The notes under the pieces were generated by a model. The model ran no database searches. It worked only from the letters and a program-made list of their open reading frames with translations, and was not told the DNA's origin. Shown piece after piece: positions 26,879 to 34,720 of a stretch of DNA of 46,430 bases. Origin of the DNA: an uncultured Acidobacteriota bacterium (GTDB lineage: Bacteria > Acidobacteriota > Thermoanaerobaculia > UBA5066); the NCBI GenBank assembly GCA_903845115.1, contig CAIMWE010000137.1:1-46430 (forward strand). The letters are read 5' to 3'. The position numbers and the translations under genes are program-made. Numbering within the stretch: the stretch's first letter is position 1; every line of letters starts with the position of its first letter.

Positions 26879-26983
26879 GGATCTCCACCACGAGATCGCC
26901 GATCCGGAGGAGGTTCTCCTTGCTGGAGACTCCGAGGTGGGGCGTCATGACGACGCTGGGAGCCGAGAGGGAGGGGCTCTTCG
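26847..26983 (-). repeat. Left copy of 137-bp island-flanking direct repeat (dehydrogenase 3' end)
   Basis: Matches 34876-35012 with no gaps and 12 differences by direct alignment (about 91% identical), the first 47 bases being exact. It encodes, on the minus strand, about the last 41 residues of the dehydrogenase plus 12 bases past its stop. The two copies bracket the accessory genes between 27 and 34.9 kb. Confidence 0.9.
26859..26983 (-). pseudogene. 3' fragment of a 2-hydroxyacid (PGDH-like) dehydrogenase gene
   Basis: Reads ...KSPSLSAPSVVMTPHLG...SSKENLLRIGD...EILRKWKR, against KSPLLSAPNVVMTPHIG in the intact gene at 34888-35763. Upstream of this the similarity stops and the reading frame runs into unrelated sequence. 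Several differences change amino acids, as expected for a decaying fragment. It is a non-functional remnant left by insertion or duplication. Confidence 0.85.
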
Positions 26984-27100
26984 CCTGGAACGCTGCCCCG
27001 ATGAAGTGAACGGGCAGAGGCGGGGAGAGCAGGCTGCGCGGGGCCGCCTCCCTGAAATGCAGGGGTCCTTTCGGTCCATGCGATTCGATCGAGGCCCCTT

Positions 27101-27250
27101 CCGTCGCCCCGCGACTTCGTCCCAGGCGAACGTCGCGAGCGCCGGGTCTCCGGACCTCAGGTCCTCGCGGAGCTTCACGACCTCGTGCCAGGGCTTCCAG
27201 GCCAGAGCTGCCCATCTACGTCGCCTCCGATGAAGGGACTTGCGATCCAC
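27101..27250 (-). pseudogene. 5' fragment resembling a DUF499-type ATPase
   Basis: The translation from an ATG at 27250 includes WKPWHEVVKLREDLRSGD and ALATFAWDEVA, which closely resembles the N-terminus of DUF499 AAA proteins found with phage-defence methyltransferases and helicases (pattern KPWxEVVxLRDDLRSGExxxxxFAADL). After about 50 residues similarity is lost and the sequence runs into the dehydrogenase remnant. If correct, this is the start of a gene whose rest was deleted. The assignment rests on memory of the family pattern only. Confidence 0.4.
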
Positions 27251-27863
27251 CCCAGGGCGCCTCTGCGTCGCGGATCAGCCCGGGAGGTACAAGGAGCTTC
27301 GCGAGCCGGTCTTCGAGTGACGCGACATCTTCGGGGCAAAGCCTCCGAATCCGATCGTATCGGGCGGCAGCTTCCAGAGTCAGCCGCTTTCGCCCCTCAC
27401 CAGGCTCCTCCACGACCCCGCGCTTCCTCGCGAAGGGCATGAAGTAGGTCTCTTTGGCGTGGGGCTCGGTCCGAACATCCTGCCAGCTCCAGCCGGCCGG
27501 CAAGTCGAGTCCCGCGAGCACCCAGACCTCGATCTCTTGCCAGGCGTTCTCAGCGAGAAAGTGCCGTCCAGGAGGAAGAGCTTCCCGAGCCTTCTCCTCG
27601 ATGGAATCCAGCGCCGAACGCCGGCCGTCCTGACCGTCTCGGTCCACGATCAAGAGGAAGATATCGACCATTCCCCGATAGAGGTCGAGGATCTCTTCGA
27701 TCCGGTTCCAGTTCGTCGCCTGGTCGACGCCTCCCAGGACCGGGTCCTGGCAGACCCGGACAATCGCGCGGGGCCTGCCCAGCCTCTTGAACATGGCCTC
27801 GAGGATTGGTTTGAGGACGTACTGGTCGAGCCGCGGATCCTCCGGGATCACCAGCACTCTCAA
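27216..27863 (-). CDS. Toprim-like (DUF4276/RloB-type) partner of the AAA ATPase
   Basis: About 215 residues. Acidic motifs fit a minimal Toprim-like nuclease fold: VIPEDPRLDQYVLKP near the N-terminus, LLIVDRDGQDGR (DxD) and AWQEIEVWVLAG. The start is uncertain: TTG at 27863 overlaps the ATPase stop by TTGA, and GTG at 27857 is the alternative; an ATG at 27911 would overlap by 52 bases. Pairs of an OLD/AAA ATPase with a Toprim or Toprim-like protein include PARIS and AbiL-type abortive-infection modules, so a phage-defence effector is the most likely role. Which named system, if any, it matches is unknown. Confidence 0.7.
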   Translation of the reverse strand: MRVLVIPEDPRLDQYVLKPILEAMFKRLGRPRAIVRVCQDPVLGGVDQATNWNRIEEILDLYRGMVDIFLLIVDRDGQDGRRSALDSIEEKAREALPPGRHFLAENAWQEIEVWVLAGLDLPAGWSWQDVRTEPHAKETYFMPFARKRGVVEEPGEGRKRLTLEAAARYDRIRRLCPEDVASLEDRLAKLLVPPGLIRDAEAPWGGSQVPSSEAT

Positions 27864-29134
27864 GGAGTCGTCTTTCGGTCCTCCGCGAAGGCGACGGCAT
27901 CTTCGAGCCACCCGGAGGCGTGTAGCCGGGCGAGGTCATGCCCAGTCAGCACGCGGGCAGCTTCCGGGATGTCCATGATCCGTCGAATTCGCGCCTCCGG
28001 CTGGTTGGCCAGGCGGTAGCACAGCGACGCGCTCTCCCTGGCCTTGGCCCCGAGGAACCCTAGCAGCTGGGGCGAGTGCGACGTCGCCACCATCTGGATG
28101 TTCCCCTGGGCGACCTTCTGCTCGATCAGGGCGAGGAGCAGGTTCAATCGGGTCGGGTGGATTCCGTTCTCCAGCTCTTCGAAGAAATAGAAGCGGGCTG
28201 GCTGCGTCCCCAGGAGGGCGGCGATCATGGCCAGAAACCGCAGGGTGCCATCCGAAGCGCTGTAGGCCGAGGTCCGTTGCCCGTTCCCTTCCACCAGGGT
28301 CAGCAAGATCCGTCCCGTCTGATCCGGAGGAAAGTCGAATTCCGACGCATCCAGGGGCGTCAGCTCGCGGACCCAGTCGACGAGTGCTTGTTTCAGCTCG
28401 GGCTTCTCGCAAATCGCCTGGAGGACCGAAGAGAGGTTCTCCCCCCGGTCCCCGAGAACGGTCTGGCCCGGCAGCGAGGGGAGGCGCATGGCCTCTGGCG
28501 AGAGGTCCAGGAAGCGCATCGAGGCAAGGGCCGACATCGCCTGCCGAACCAGTTCCTTCACTTTGGGCAGCTTCACGTCCGGGTGCTCGCCGATCTGCGA
28601 AAGGACCGGCCTCTCGTTGATGAAGTTCACTGTTGGACCGACCCAGCCCTTCTGCGCCTCCTTGCGAAGCCGGACGCCGAGGTGCAACGGATCGGTCTGA
28701 GGCGGGGCGTTCGAGTCGGGATGGGAGTCGAAAACCGGGCCTTTCCCTTCGATCAGAAGGCGTTCCGCTTTGACGCGAGGCGGGCTCCCATTTGGCCCGA
28801 CCGCCACCTCGATTCGATAGCTGAGCGTGCGCGGCTGCCCGTTCTCGGCGCCGTCGAACGCCATCTCCAGGGCAAACGTCGGGGCCTGCATGAAAGCCGC
28901 TTCTCTCGTGCCGCCGCGGATTCCCTTCCACTGGAGGACGCCGCCCTCGGCCCATTTCTCTCCGATGATCTCCGCCAGGGTGTAGCCGCGAGAGACCCCG
29001 TGCAGAAAGCGGAAGGCGTCCCTGAGATTGCTCTTGCCGGAAGCGTTCGTCCCGACCAGCAGCGTCAGAGGACCCAGGGCCAGCTCAGCCTCCCGGAAGT
29101 TCTTGAATCGCTCCAGCTTCAGCTGTTTCAGCAC
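27860..29134 (-). CDS. AAA/OLD-family ATPase (defence-like)
   Basis: 424 residues from a GTG start. Typical SMC/ABC-like ATPase of the AAA_21/AAA_15 group: LKLERFKNFREAEL at the N-terminus, Walker A GTNASGKSN (28-36), a coiled or variable middle, and a C-terminal Walker B ARFYFFEELENGIHP followed by ATSHSPQLLGFL (His switch). These proteins act as sensors or motors with small nuclease partners in anti-phage systems. It overlaps the Toprim-like gene by 4 bases, so the two are one unit. Base composition is visibly less G+C-biased than in neighbouring core genes, consistent with horizontal transfer. Confidence 0.88.
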   Translation of the reverse strand: MLKQLKLERFKNFREAELALGPLTLLVGTNASGKSNLRDAFRFLHGVSRGYTLAEIIGEKWAEGGVLQWKGIRGGTREAAFMQAPTFALEMAFDGAENGQPRTLSYRIEVAVGPNGSPPRVKAERLLIEGKGPVFDSHPDSNAPPQTDPLHLGVRLRKEAQKGWVGPTVNFINERPVLSQIGEHPDVKLPKVKELVRQAMSALASMRFLDLSPEAMRLPSLPGQTVLGDRGENLSSVLQAICEKPELKQALVDWVRELTPLDASEFDFPPDQTGRILLTLVEGNGQRTSAYSASDGTLRFLAMIAALLGTQPARFYFFEELENGIHPTRLNLLLALIEQKVAQGNIQMVATSHSPQLLGFLGAKARESASLCYRLANQPEARIRRIMDIPEAARVLTGHDLARLHASGWLEDAVAFAEDRKTTP

Positions 29135-29368
29135 GGCGAGGGCTCCCTATTCGCCCTTCGAGTATGGCTCAACCAGCCCGGAGAGGTCTCCCGGCCGTTC
29201 GCCCAGGAAACCTCTCTTCCCCACGTGGCGGCTCAGGCTCTCCAGAAGCCTCCGGGCGCGTCGTCCAGGCCGAAGTCGTTCCGGGGAAGCAGCCGAACGG
29301 TAACTGGCTCGGGGGCCTCGGTTTTGGATTGGGCCGCTAGGGTAATCTGCCCTTTCGGAGGAAGCACT
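29135..29368. other. Divergent intergenic region between ATPase and helicase genes
   Basis: About 234 bp with no supported gene. It must hold the promoters of the minus-strand ATPase operon and the plus-strand helicase. GGAGGA at 29357-29362 is the helicase ribosome-binding site. No clear -35/-10 pair. Confidence 0.5.
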
Positions 29369-31906
29369 GTGAGCAAGGAAGCGGGCCCGGGGACGTCCGG
29401 CGGTGCAAGGAAGAGACGGAAGGGGACGGGGCGGGCGGCCCCGAGGGTCTCGCGGCACAGCAGGCCCGAGCATCTCTCGCCGGAAGAGTGGCAGCGGGCG
29501 CTTCGGAGGCAGGCGGGAGAGGAGGCCCCCTTCGCGGTAGAGAAGACCGGCGGCGAGCGGGTCTTCTCGGAGTATCTCGTCGCGAATCCTGCCAGCCGCA
29601 GGACCTACCGGGTGGCGATCCGCGGCTCCGAGCCCGGAGTGAACTTCTGCTCGTGTCCCGATTTCGCGACGAACCTCCTCGGGACCTGCAAGCACGTGGA
29701 GTCGGTCCTGGCGGGGATCCGGAAGAAGCGGGGAGGCACCCGGGCGCTCGAAGGCGGATTCCATCCTGCCCACAGCAGCGTGACCGTCGTCTATGGAGAG
29801 CGGAGGCGCGTCCGGCTCCGCCTCGCGGCTGCGGCGCCGGCAGCGCTGAGCCGGCGCGCCGCCCGCCTCTTCGACCGGGAGGGCTGGCTGGCCGAGGAGG
29901 CCTTCCCGGGATTGCGGCCGTTCGTGGCCGAAGCCGCGGCCGTGTCACACGACGTCCGCGTTTACGAGGACGTGTGGCGCCTCGTCGAGGAGCGGGCTGC
30001 CGCTGAAGCTCGCCGGCTGGCCCTCGATCGGGCCTTTCCGGAGGGAACCGCGAGCCCGGTCTTCGAGACGCTGCTGAAGACCTCTCTGCCGCCGTATCAG
30101 CGAGAGGGCGCCCTCTTCGCCTGCCGGGCCGGGCGCTCGATCCTCGCGGACGAGATGGGGCTGGGGAAGACGATCCAGGCGATCGCCGCCGCCGAGATCG
30201 GGAGCCGGTTCCTCGGCGTGGAGAAGGTCCTGGTGGTCTGCCCCGCCTCCCTCAAGCACCAGTGGCAGGACGAGATCGGGCGGTTCTGCGGCCGGACCGT
30301 CGAGGTCGTCGGCGGGGCGCGCCGGACGCGCCGGGAGATCTACTCGGCGCCGTCGTTCTTCAAGGTGACGGCCTACGACACCGTCCACTTCGACCTTCCC
30401 CTGATCGAGGCCTGGGCCCCGCAGCTCGTCATCCTCGACGAAGCGCAGCGGATCAAGAACTGGAGCACCCGGGTGGCCCGGAGCGTCAAGCGGATCGAGT
30501 CGCCGATGGCGCTCGTCCTGACGGGGACCCCGCTCGAGAACCGCCTGGAGGAGCTGGCGTCGATCGTCCAGTTCGTCGACCGGCATCGGCTGGGGCCGGC
30601 CTGGCGCCTGAGACAGGAGCACCAGCTGGTGGAGGAGGGGACGACGCGCGTCGTCGGGTATCAGAATCTCGACAGGCTCGGTGAGACGCTGGCCCCGGTC
30701 CTCCTTCGCCGGCGCAAGCGGGAGGTCCTGCCGGAGCTTCCCGAGCGGACGACGAAACGGCTCTTCGTCACGCTGACGCCGGAGCAGCGCGACCTCCACG
30801 AGGAGAACGCGATGAACGCCGCCCGGATCGTGGCCAAGTGGAGGCGGACCAAGTTCCTCTCGGACGCCGATCAGAAGCGCCTGACGATTGCCCTCCAGAA
30901 CATGAGGATGGTCTGCGACGACGTTCATCTCGTCGAGCCGAAGAGGCGGAGCGGACGCAAGGTGGACGAGGTCCTGACTCTTCTTTCCGACCTGCTGGAG
31001 TCCGAGGGGACGAAGGCCGTGGTCTTCAGCCAGTGGGTTCGGATGCACGACCTCCTCGGGGAGCGGCTCGAGGCCGAGGGATGGGGGCACGTCTTCCTGC
31101 ACGGGGGCGTCCCGTCCTCGAACCGGGGCGCGCTGGTCCGCCAGTTCCGGGACGACCCGCAATGCCGGGTCTTCCTCTCCACCGACGCCGGCGGGACGGG
31201 GCTGAACTTGCAAGCGGCGTCGGTCGTGGTCAACGTCGACCTTCCGTGGAACCCCGCGGTCCTCGAGCAGAGGATCGGCCGCGTCCACCGGATGGGGCAG
31301 CGGCGGAGCGTCCAGGTCTTCGACTTTGTCGCCGAGCGGTCGATCGAGGAGGGGATGCTCTCGCTCCTCGGCTTCAAGACGTCGCTCTTCGCGGGGGTGC
31401 TCGACGGCGGGGATCCGAAGGTCCTCCTCGGAGGAAGCCGGCTGGATCGCTTCATGAAGGGGGTCGAGTCGCTCACCGCCCCGCTGGCGGCGGGAGAGGC
31501 TCCGACGGGGCCCGGGGCTCCGTCCGAGCCGCTTCCGGTCCCGAAGGCGCCGGGCGGGGCCGGCGAGGCGATCGGGAATGCTCCCTTGCCCGAGAAGGTC
31601 GAGACGGTCGCGACGGCCGGGCCGCCTGGCGACCGAAGTCCGACCGTGTCAAGCCCGACCGTGTCGGGCCCTGCGGGCCTTCCGCAGGAAGCGCTGGCCG
31701 GACTTTTCCGCGCCGGAGCGAGCTTCCTGACCCAGCTGGCCGAGGCGGCGGACGCGCTCGCCCGGGGCGAGAAGGCGCGGTCGGGGAACGTGTCGCTGGA
31801 CCGGGACGCCACGGACGGTCAGGCCGTTCTCACCGTCCGGCTGGGGGAATCGGACGTATTCCTCGCGGCGCTGCGGGCGCTCACGGGCGGTGCGGGGACT
31901 TCATAG
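29369..31906 (+). CDS. SWIM-domain SNF2/DEAD-like helicase
   Basis: 845 residues from a GTG with GGAGGA 6 bases upstream; the open frame extends far upstream but that part is antisense to the ATPase gene. A SWIM zinc finger, C94-x-C96-x10-C107-x-H109, is followed by the two RecA-like lobes: DEMGLGKT (261-268), DEAQ box (LVILDEAQRIKNW, about 357), TGTPLEN, and the C-terminal lobe with VVFSQWVRMHDLL, STDAGGTGLNLQAA and the QRIGRVHRMGQ motif VI. A low-complexity Pro/Ala-rich tail ends the protein. Bacterial SWIM-SNF2 proteins are DNA translocases, often in accessory or defence regions; a specific system is not evident here. Confidence 0.92.
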   Translation: MSKEAGPGTSGGARKRRKGTGRAAPRVSRHSRPEHLSPEEWQRALRRQAGEEAPFAVEKTGGERVFSEYLVANPASRRTYRVAIRGSEPGVNFCSCPDFATNLLGTCKHVESVLAGIRKKRGGTRALEGGFHPAHSSVTVVYGERRRVRLRLAAAAPAALSRRAARLFDREGWLAEEAFPGLRPFVAEAAAVSHDVRVYEDVWRLVEERAAAEARRLALDRAFPEGTASPVFETLLKTSLPPYQREGALFACRAGRSILADEMGLGKTIQAIAAAEIGSRFLGVEKVLVVCPASLKHQWQDEIGRFCGRTVEVVGGARRTRREIYSAPSFFKVTAYDTVHFDLPLIEAWAPQLVILDEAQRIKNWSTRVARSVKRIESPMALVLTGTPLENRLEELASIVQFVDRHRLGPAWRLRQEHQLVEEGTTRVVGYQNLDRLGETLAPVLLRRRKREVLPELPERTTKRLFVTLTPEQRDLHEENAMNAARIVAKWRRTKFLSDADQKRLTIALQNMRMVCDDVHLVEPKRRSGRKVDEVLTLLSDLLESEGTKAVVFSQWVRMHDLLGERLEAEGWGHVFLHGGVPSSNRGALVRQFRDDPQCRVFLSTDAGGTGLNLQAASVVVNVDLPWNPAVLEQRIGRVHRMGQRRSVQVFDFVAERSIEEGMLSLLGFKTSLFAGVLDGGDPKVLLGGSRLDRFMKGVESLTAPLAAGEAPTGPGAPSEPLPVPKAPGGAGEAIGNAPLPEKVETVATAGPPGDRSPTVSSPTVSGPAGLPQEALAGLFRAGASFLTQLAEAADALARGEKARSGNVSLDRDATDGQAVLTVRLGESDVFLAALRALTGGAGTS

Positions 31907-31951
31907 GCGAGGATCGCCACCGGAGTGAAGGATGGCCCAGTCCCGGACTCC

Positions 31952-32013
31952 TCAGCCGACCCAGAGGTCCGCGAGGACGATCTCGATCTCGCCGAACGGG
32001 GCGGCCCGGACCA
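31952..32013 (-). repeat. Left copy of 62-bp direct repeat (Uma2 gene 3' end)
   Basis: Identical over 62 bases to 34659-34720. Encodes the last 19 residues (VRAAPFGEIEIVLADLWVG region) and stop of a Uma2-family protein on the minus strand. It lies 45 bp after the helicase gene and 20 bp before the left end of the IS element. Confidence 0.9.
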
Positions 32014-32033
32014 GCCTGTGCGGGATATACTTT
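31952..32033 (-). pseudogene. Uma2-family endonuclease C-terminal remnant, cut by IS left end
   Basis: About 26 codons remain, reading into the IS inverted repeat at 32034. The final APFGEIEIVLADLWVG matches the longer remnant at 34659-34820. It is too short to be functional. Confidence 0.6.
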
Positions 32034-32051
32034 GGGAGCGGCTCTTTTGGA
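32034..32051 (+). repeat. IS left terminal inverted repeat
   Basis: GGGAGCGGCTCTTTTGGA. Pairs with the right end 34256-34273 with one mismatch at the fourth base. Confidence 0.8.
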
Positions 32052-32224
32052 ATGCCCGTCAAGCGACTGATTCCGCATGAGATAACGATTGTGATCTGAA
32101 GGAGAAATCGGTCTGTTTCACGGGATATCGAGGAAGCCGATCGATAACTTTCTTATCTTGCGACTGTGTCGCGACTGGACATTTCGTCGTTGGTTGAGTA
32201 CCTTGTCGTGGGAGGGACGGCGCG

Positions 32225-33121
32225 ATGGGAGCGACGAACGCGGCGAAGGTCTTCCTCGGGAAGGCGGTCAGCGCACGGGAACTGGCCACGACCCGGGAGG
32301 TGGTTGCGACGTATCGGGGGCTGAGCCGGATGGAGCTGGCGGCAACGGTCTGTGAGCTGCTTGGCTGGATGCGGGGAAGTGGTCGGCCGAAGGCTCGCGA
32401 GTGTCGAGAGTGGCTCGAGAATCTGGAAGCCGCCGGCGAGCTGACCCTTCCGCAGAAGCGGACGGGACGCCCGGTCGGCTCGAAGACGTCGATCCCGGCG
32501 GAAAGCCAGCCGGGAGGAGCACAGGAGGTCACTGGAAGCGCGGGCGACCTGGGACCGATCCGGGTCGAGCGGATCACGGATGGAGCAGGCCGGCTGCGAT
32601 TTAGGGAGCTGATCGGGCACCACCACTACCTTGGCTATCGGGTGCCGTACGGCGCCCAGCTGCGGTACCTGGTCCTGAGCTCACGGCGGGTGAGGGAAGA
32701 GCTGGGCTGCCTGCTGTTCTCGAGTGCCGCGTGGCGCCTGGCGCCTCGGGACCAGTGGATCGGGTGGGATGATTCGACGCGGAGCCGGAATCTGGCGCAG
32801 GTGGTGTGCAACAGCCGGTTCCTGATCCTGCCATGGGTGCGGGTGAAGAACCTGGCGAGCACGATCCTGTCGCGGGCGATGGGGGTGCTGGCAGCGGACT
32901 GGCGGGAGGTTTACGGTGTGGAGCCGTTGCTGGTGGAGACGTTCGTGGACGAGAGCCGGTTCACGGGGACGTGCTACCGGGCAGCGAACTGGATCGAGCT
33001 GGGGAGCACGACAGGTCGCGGCCGGATGGATCGAAGGACCGAGCGCAAGGGGATGGCCCCCAAGCGAATCTTCGTCTACCCGCTGCGTCGTGATAGCCGA
33101 CGACGCTTGGTGGAGGGCTGA
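32225..33121 (+). CDS. DUF4338 (DruA-like) protein carried by the IS
   Basis: 298 residues; GGGAGGGA precedes the ATG. The N-terminal 110 residues are charged and helical; the C-terminal two thirds match DUF4338: FRELIGHHHYLGYRVPYGAQ, CLLFSSAAWRLAPRDQWIGW, then NSRFLILPWVRVKNLAS, ETFVDESRFTGTCYRAANW and GSTTGRGRMDR. DUF4338 defines DruA of the Druantia defence system, but here none of the other Druantia genes is present and the gene lies inside the IS ends, directly before the transposase. It is more likely an IS-encoded accessory or passenger protein. The reading frame appears full length. Confidence 0.85.
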   Translation: MGATNAAKVFLGKAVSARELATTREVVATYRGLSRMELAATVCELLGWMRGSGRPKARECREWLENLEAAGELTLPQKRTGRPVGSKTSIPAESQPGGAQEVTGSAGDLGPIRVERITDGAGRLRFRELIGHHHYLGYRVPYGAQLRYLVLSSRRVREELGCLLFSSAAWRLAPRDQWIGWDDSTRSRNLAQVVCNSRFLILPWVRVKNLASTILSRAMGVLAADWREVYGVEPLLVETFVDESRFTGTCYRAANWIELGSTTGRGRMDRRTERKGMAPKRIFVYPLRRDSRRRLVEG

Positions 33122-33124
33122 GCG

Positions 33125-34203
33125 ATGGGCGCCGAGGCCCGGCCGGCCGAAGTTGAGCCCTTCGAGCGATCGGGGGAGGCGTTCGGGGATATCGTCGGGT
33201 TTGCGGGATCGCGAGAGGCCGACGAGATGACGGAGAGCGAGCTGGAACGAGAGCTGGAGGAGCGAGTCCGGGAGCTGAAACGTCAGCTCTTGCAGGACCA
33301 TCTGGACAGGCGCGGCGGCGGAGCAGCGATCGGGCCGGTACGGGATCGTGCCGGGCACGAGCGAAGCGAGGCGAGGGAGCACACGCGCAAGCTGAGGACG
33401 ACGTTTGGAGACGTGGAGGTCCGGCGCTGGGGGTACGGCGGAGAAGAGCTGGACAGTCTTCATCCTCTCGACGGAGAGCTGAATCTGCCGCCGGAGCTGT
33501 ATTCGCTCGAGCTGCGGCGGCGGGTGGCGCGCGAGGTAGCGCGGGGCTCGTTCGAGGAGGCCATCGAGGCGGTGGGAGAGACGACGGGGGTCCACGTGCC
33601 GAAACGCCAAGCCGAAGAGCTTGCGGCGCGGGCGGCGGTGGACTTCGAGGAGTTCTATACCGAAAAGCAGGCGCGCTCAACGCTCGAGACGACGCAGGAG
33701 CCGATCCTGGTGCTGAGCGTGAACGGCAAAGGGATCGCATGCGCCGGAAGGATCTGCGCAACGGATGCACCTGCTCCTCTCGGGGCCGCGCGCCCTACGT
33801 CGCGGCGGGAATGCGGCGCAGCGCTACCCTTCGCAACCTCGCGCCGGACCAGCGCAAGGCCGTCGACAAGGCGGCAAACTACCTGCTGAAGTACAAAACG
33901 CACCTGCGCTACGACAGCTATCTCGCCCGCGGCTATCCGATCGCAAGCGGCGTGATCGAAGGTGCCTGTCGCCATCTGGTCAACATCCGGATGAACCGAA
34001 CCGGCGCCCGCTGGAGCCTCCAAGGAGCCGAGGCCGTCCTACAGCTTCGCGCCCTCGTCAAGTCCGGCGACTTCGACGACTACTGGAAGTTCCACGAAGC
34101 CCGCGAGCTCGAGCGCAACCACCTCAACGCATACGCGGAGCAGCGGCTCCCCCGCATTCAAGCGCCCGCCAGCCGCCGCCAGACTCTCCGCCTGGTCAAG
34201 TAG
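33125..34203 (+). pseudogene. ISKra4-family transposase, frameshifted and internally deleted
   Basis: The first part (33125 to about 33738) reads as a normal ISKra4 N-terminus: LKRQLLQDHLDRRGG, TTFGDVEVRRWGYGG, SLHPLDGELNLPPELYSLELR and VARGSFEEAIEAVGETTG. At LVLSVNGKGI (about 33735) one base is missing and the frame moves to that of 33739-34203, which continues MRRKDLRNG and then jumps to the family C-terminus, RSATLRNLAPDQRKAVDKAA, PIASGVIEGACRHLV and RMNRTGARWSLQGAEAVL. The roughly 150 central residues expected between, holding most of the catalytic core, are absent. The element cannot move by itself. Confidence 0.85.
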
Positions 34204-34255
34204 TCGGCCTTGACTCACCCGTCATGTCATTCTCTGCAAGCTTCCGCTCCGCCGC

Positions 34256-34273
34256 TCCAAAAGAGCCGCACCC
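34256..34273 (-). repeat. IS right terminal inverted repeat
   Basis: TCCAAAAGAGCCGCACCC, reverse complement of the left end with one mismatch. It ends exactly where the PIN-domain reading frame begins. Confidence 0.8.
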
Positions 34274-34645
34274 GATCGATACCACGACATCGCCCGGAAT
34301 TTCGCTCGCGAGCTGCGAGCCTCCGGGAGGGTCCTCGTGACGACGCAGGCTGTTCTGGCGGAGGTCGGGGACTCTTTTTTCCGGCCTCCCTACCGCGCTG
34401 CGGCGACCCGTCTTCTGAGTGCGCTGCAACGAGATCCCAGCGTCCTCGTCTTGCCCGTCGACACCGGACTGTTCGACCGGGGCTGTCGCCTCTTCTTCGA
34501 TCGGCCTGAAAAGAGCTGGGGACTGACCGACTGCATCTCGTTCGTGGTGATGCAGGAACGGGGCATTCAGGATGCGCTCACGGCCGACCAGCATTTCGAG
34601 CAGGCCGGATTTCGGGCCCTCCTGCGGGGAAGCCTCGGAGCCTGA
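34274..34645 (+). pseudogene. PIN-domain (VapC-like) toxin, 5' end removed by the IS
   Basis: The frame runs from the first base after the IS end: DRYHDIARNFARELRASGRV, then TTQAVLAEVGDSFF and WGLTDCISFVVMQERGIQ with the conserved Asp of the PIN active site, then ALTADQHFEQAGFRALL. About 123 residues remain; the N-terminal strand with the first catalytic Asp (usual LDTS/LDTA motif), roughly 20 residues, is missing. A GTG at 34337 could start a shorter product. No cognate antitoxin gene is visible. Confidence 0.75.
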
Positions 34646-34658
34646 ACGGTGGCCTGAG

Positions 34659-34720
34659 TCAGCCGACCCAGAGGTCCGCGAGGACGATCTCGATCTCGCC
34701 GAACGGGGCGGCCCGGACCA
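34659..34720 (-). repeat. Right copy of 62-bp direct repeat (Uma2 gene 3' end)
   Basis: Identical to 31952-32013. Beyond it, to the right, the Uma2 reading frame continues, so this copy is nearer the original gene. Confidence 0.9.

Larger units (their letters stand above)
32034..34273 (+). mobile_element. Defective ISKra4-family insertion sequence with DUF4338 gene
   Basis: About 2.24 kb bounded by 18-bp terminal inverted repeats (32034-32051 and 34256-34273, 17 of 18 matching; the inner 14, GCGGCTCTTTTGGA, are perfect). It carries a DUF4338 gene and a broken ISKra4-type transposase gene, 3 bp apart. No target-site duplication is visible outside the ends (left flank TATACTTT, right flank GATCGATA), suggesting a deletion or recombination after insertion. 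The right end cuts a PIN-domain gene and the left end cuts a Uma2 gene. Confidence 0.8.

Noticed and set aside
27216-31906. A BREX, DISARM or Gabija system from the ATPase, Toprim-like and SNF2 genes
   Set aside because: Signature genes (PglX/PglZ, DrmA/DrmB, UvrD-like GajB) are missing.
32225-33121. A Druantia defence system based on the DUF4338 gene
   Set aside because: No DruB-DruE or large helicase partners of Druantia are adjacent, and the gene is inside IS ends.
31952-34720. The 62-bp repeats as target-site duplication of the IS
   Set aside because: Far too long for an IS target duplication, and they do not abut the terminal repeats on either side.
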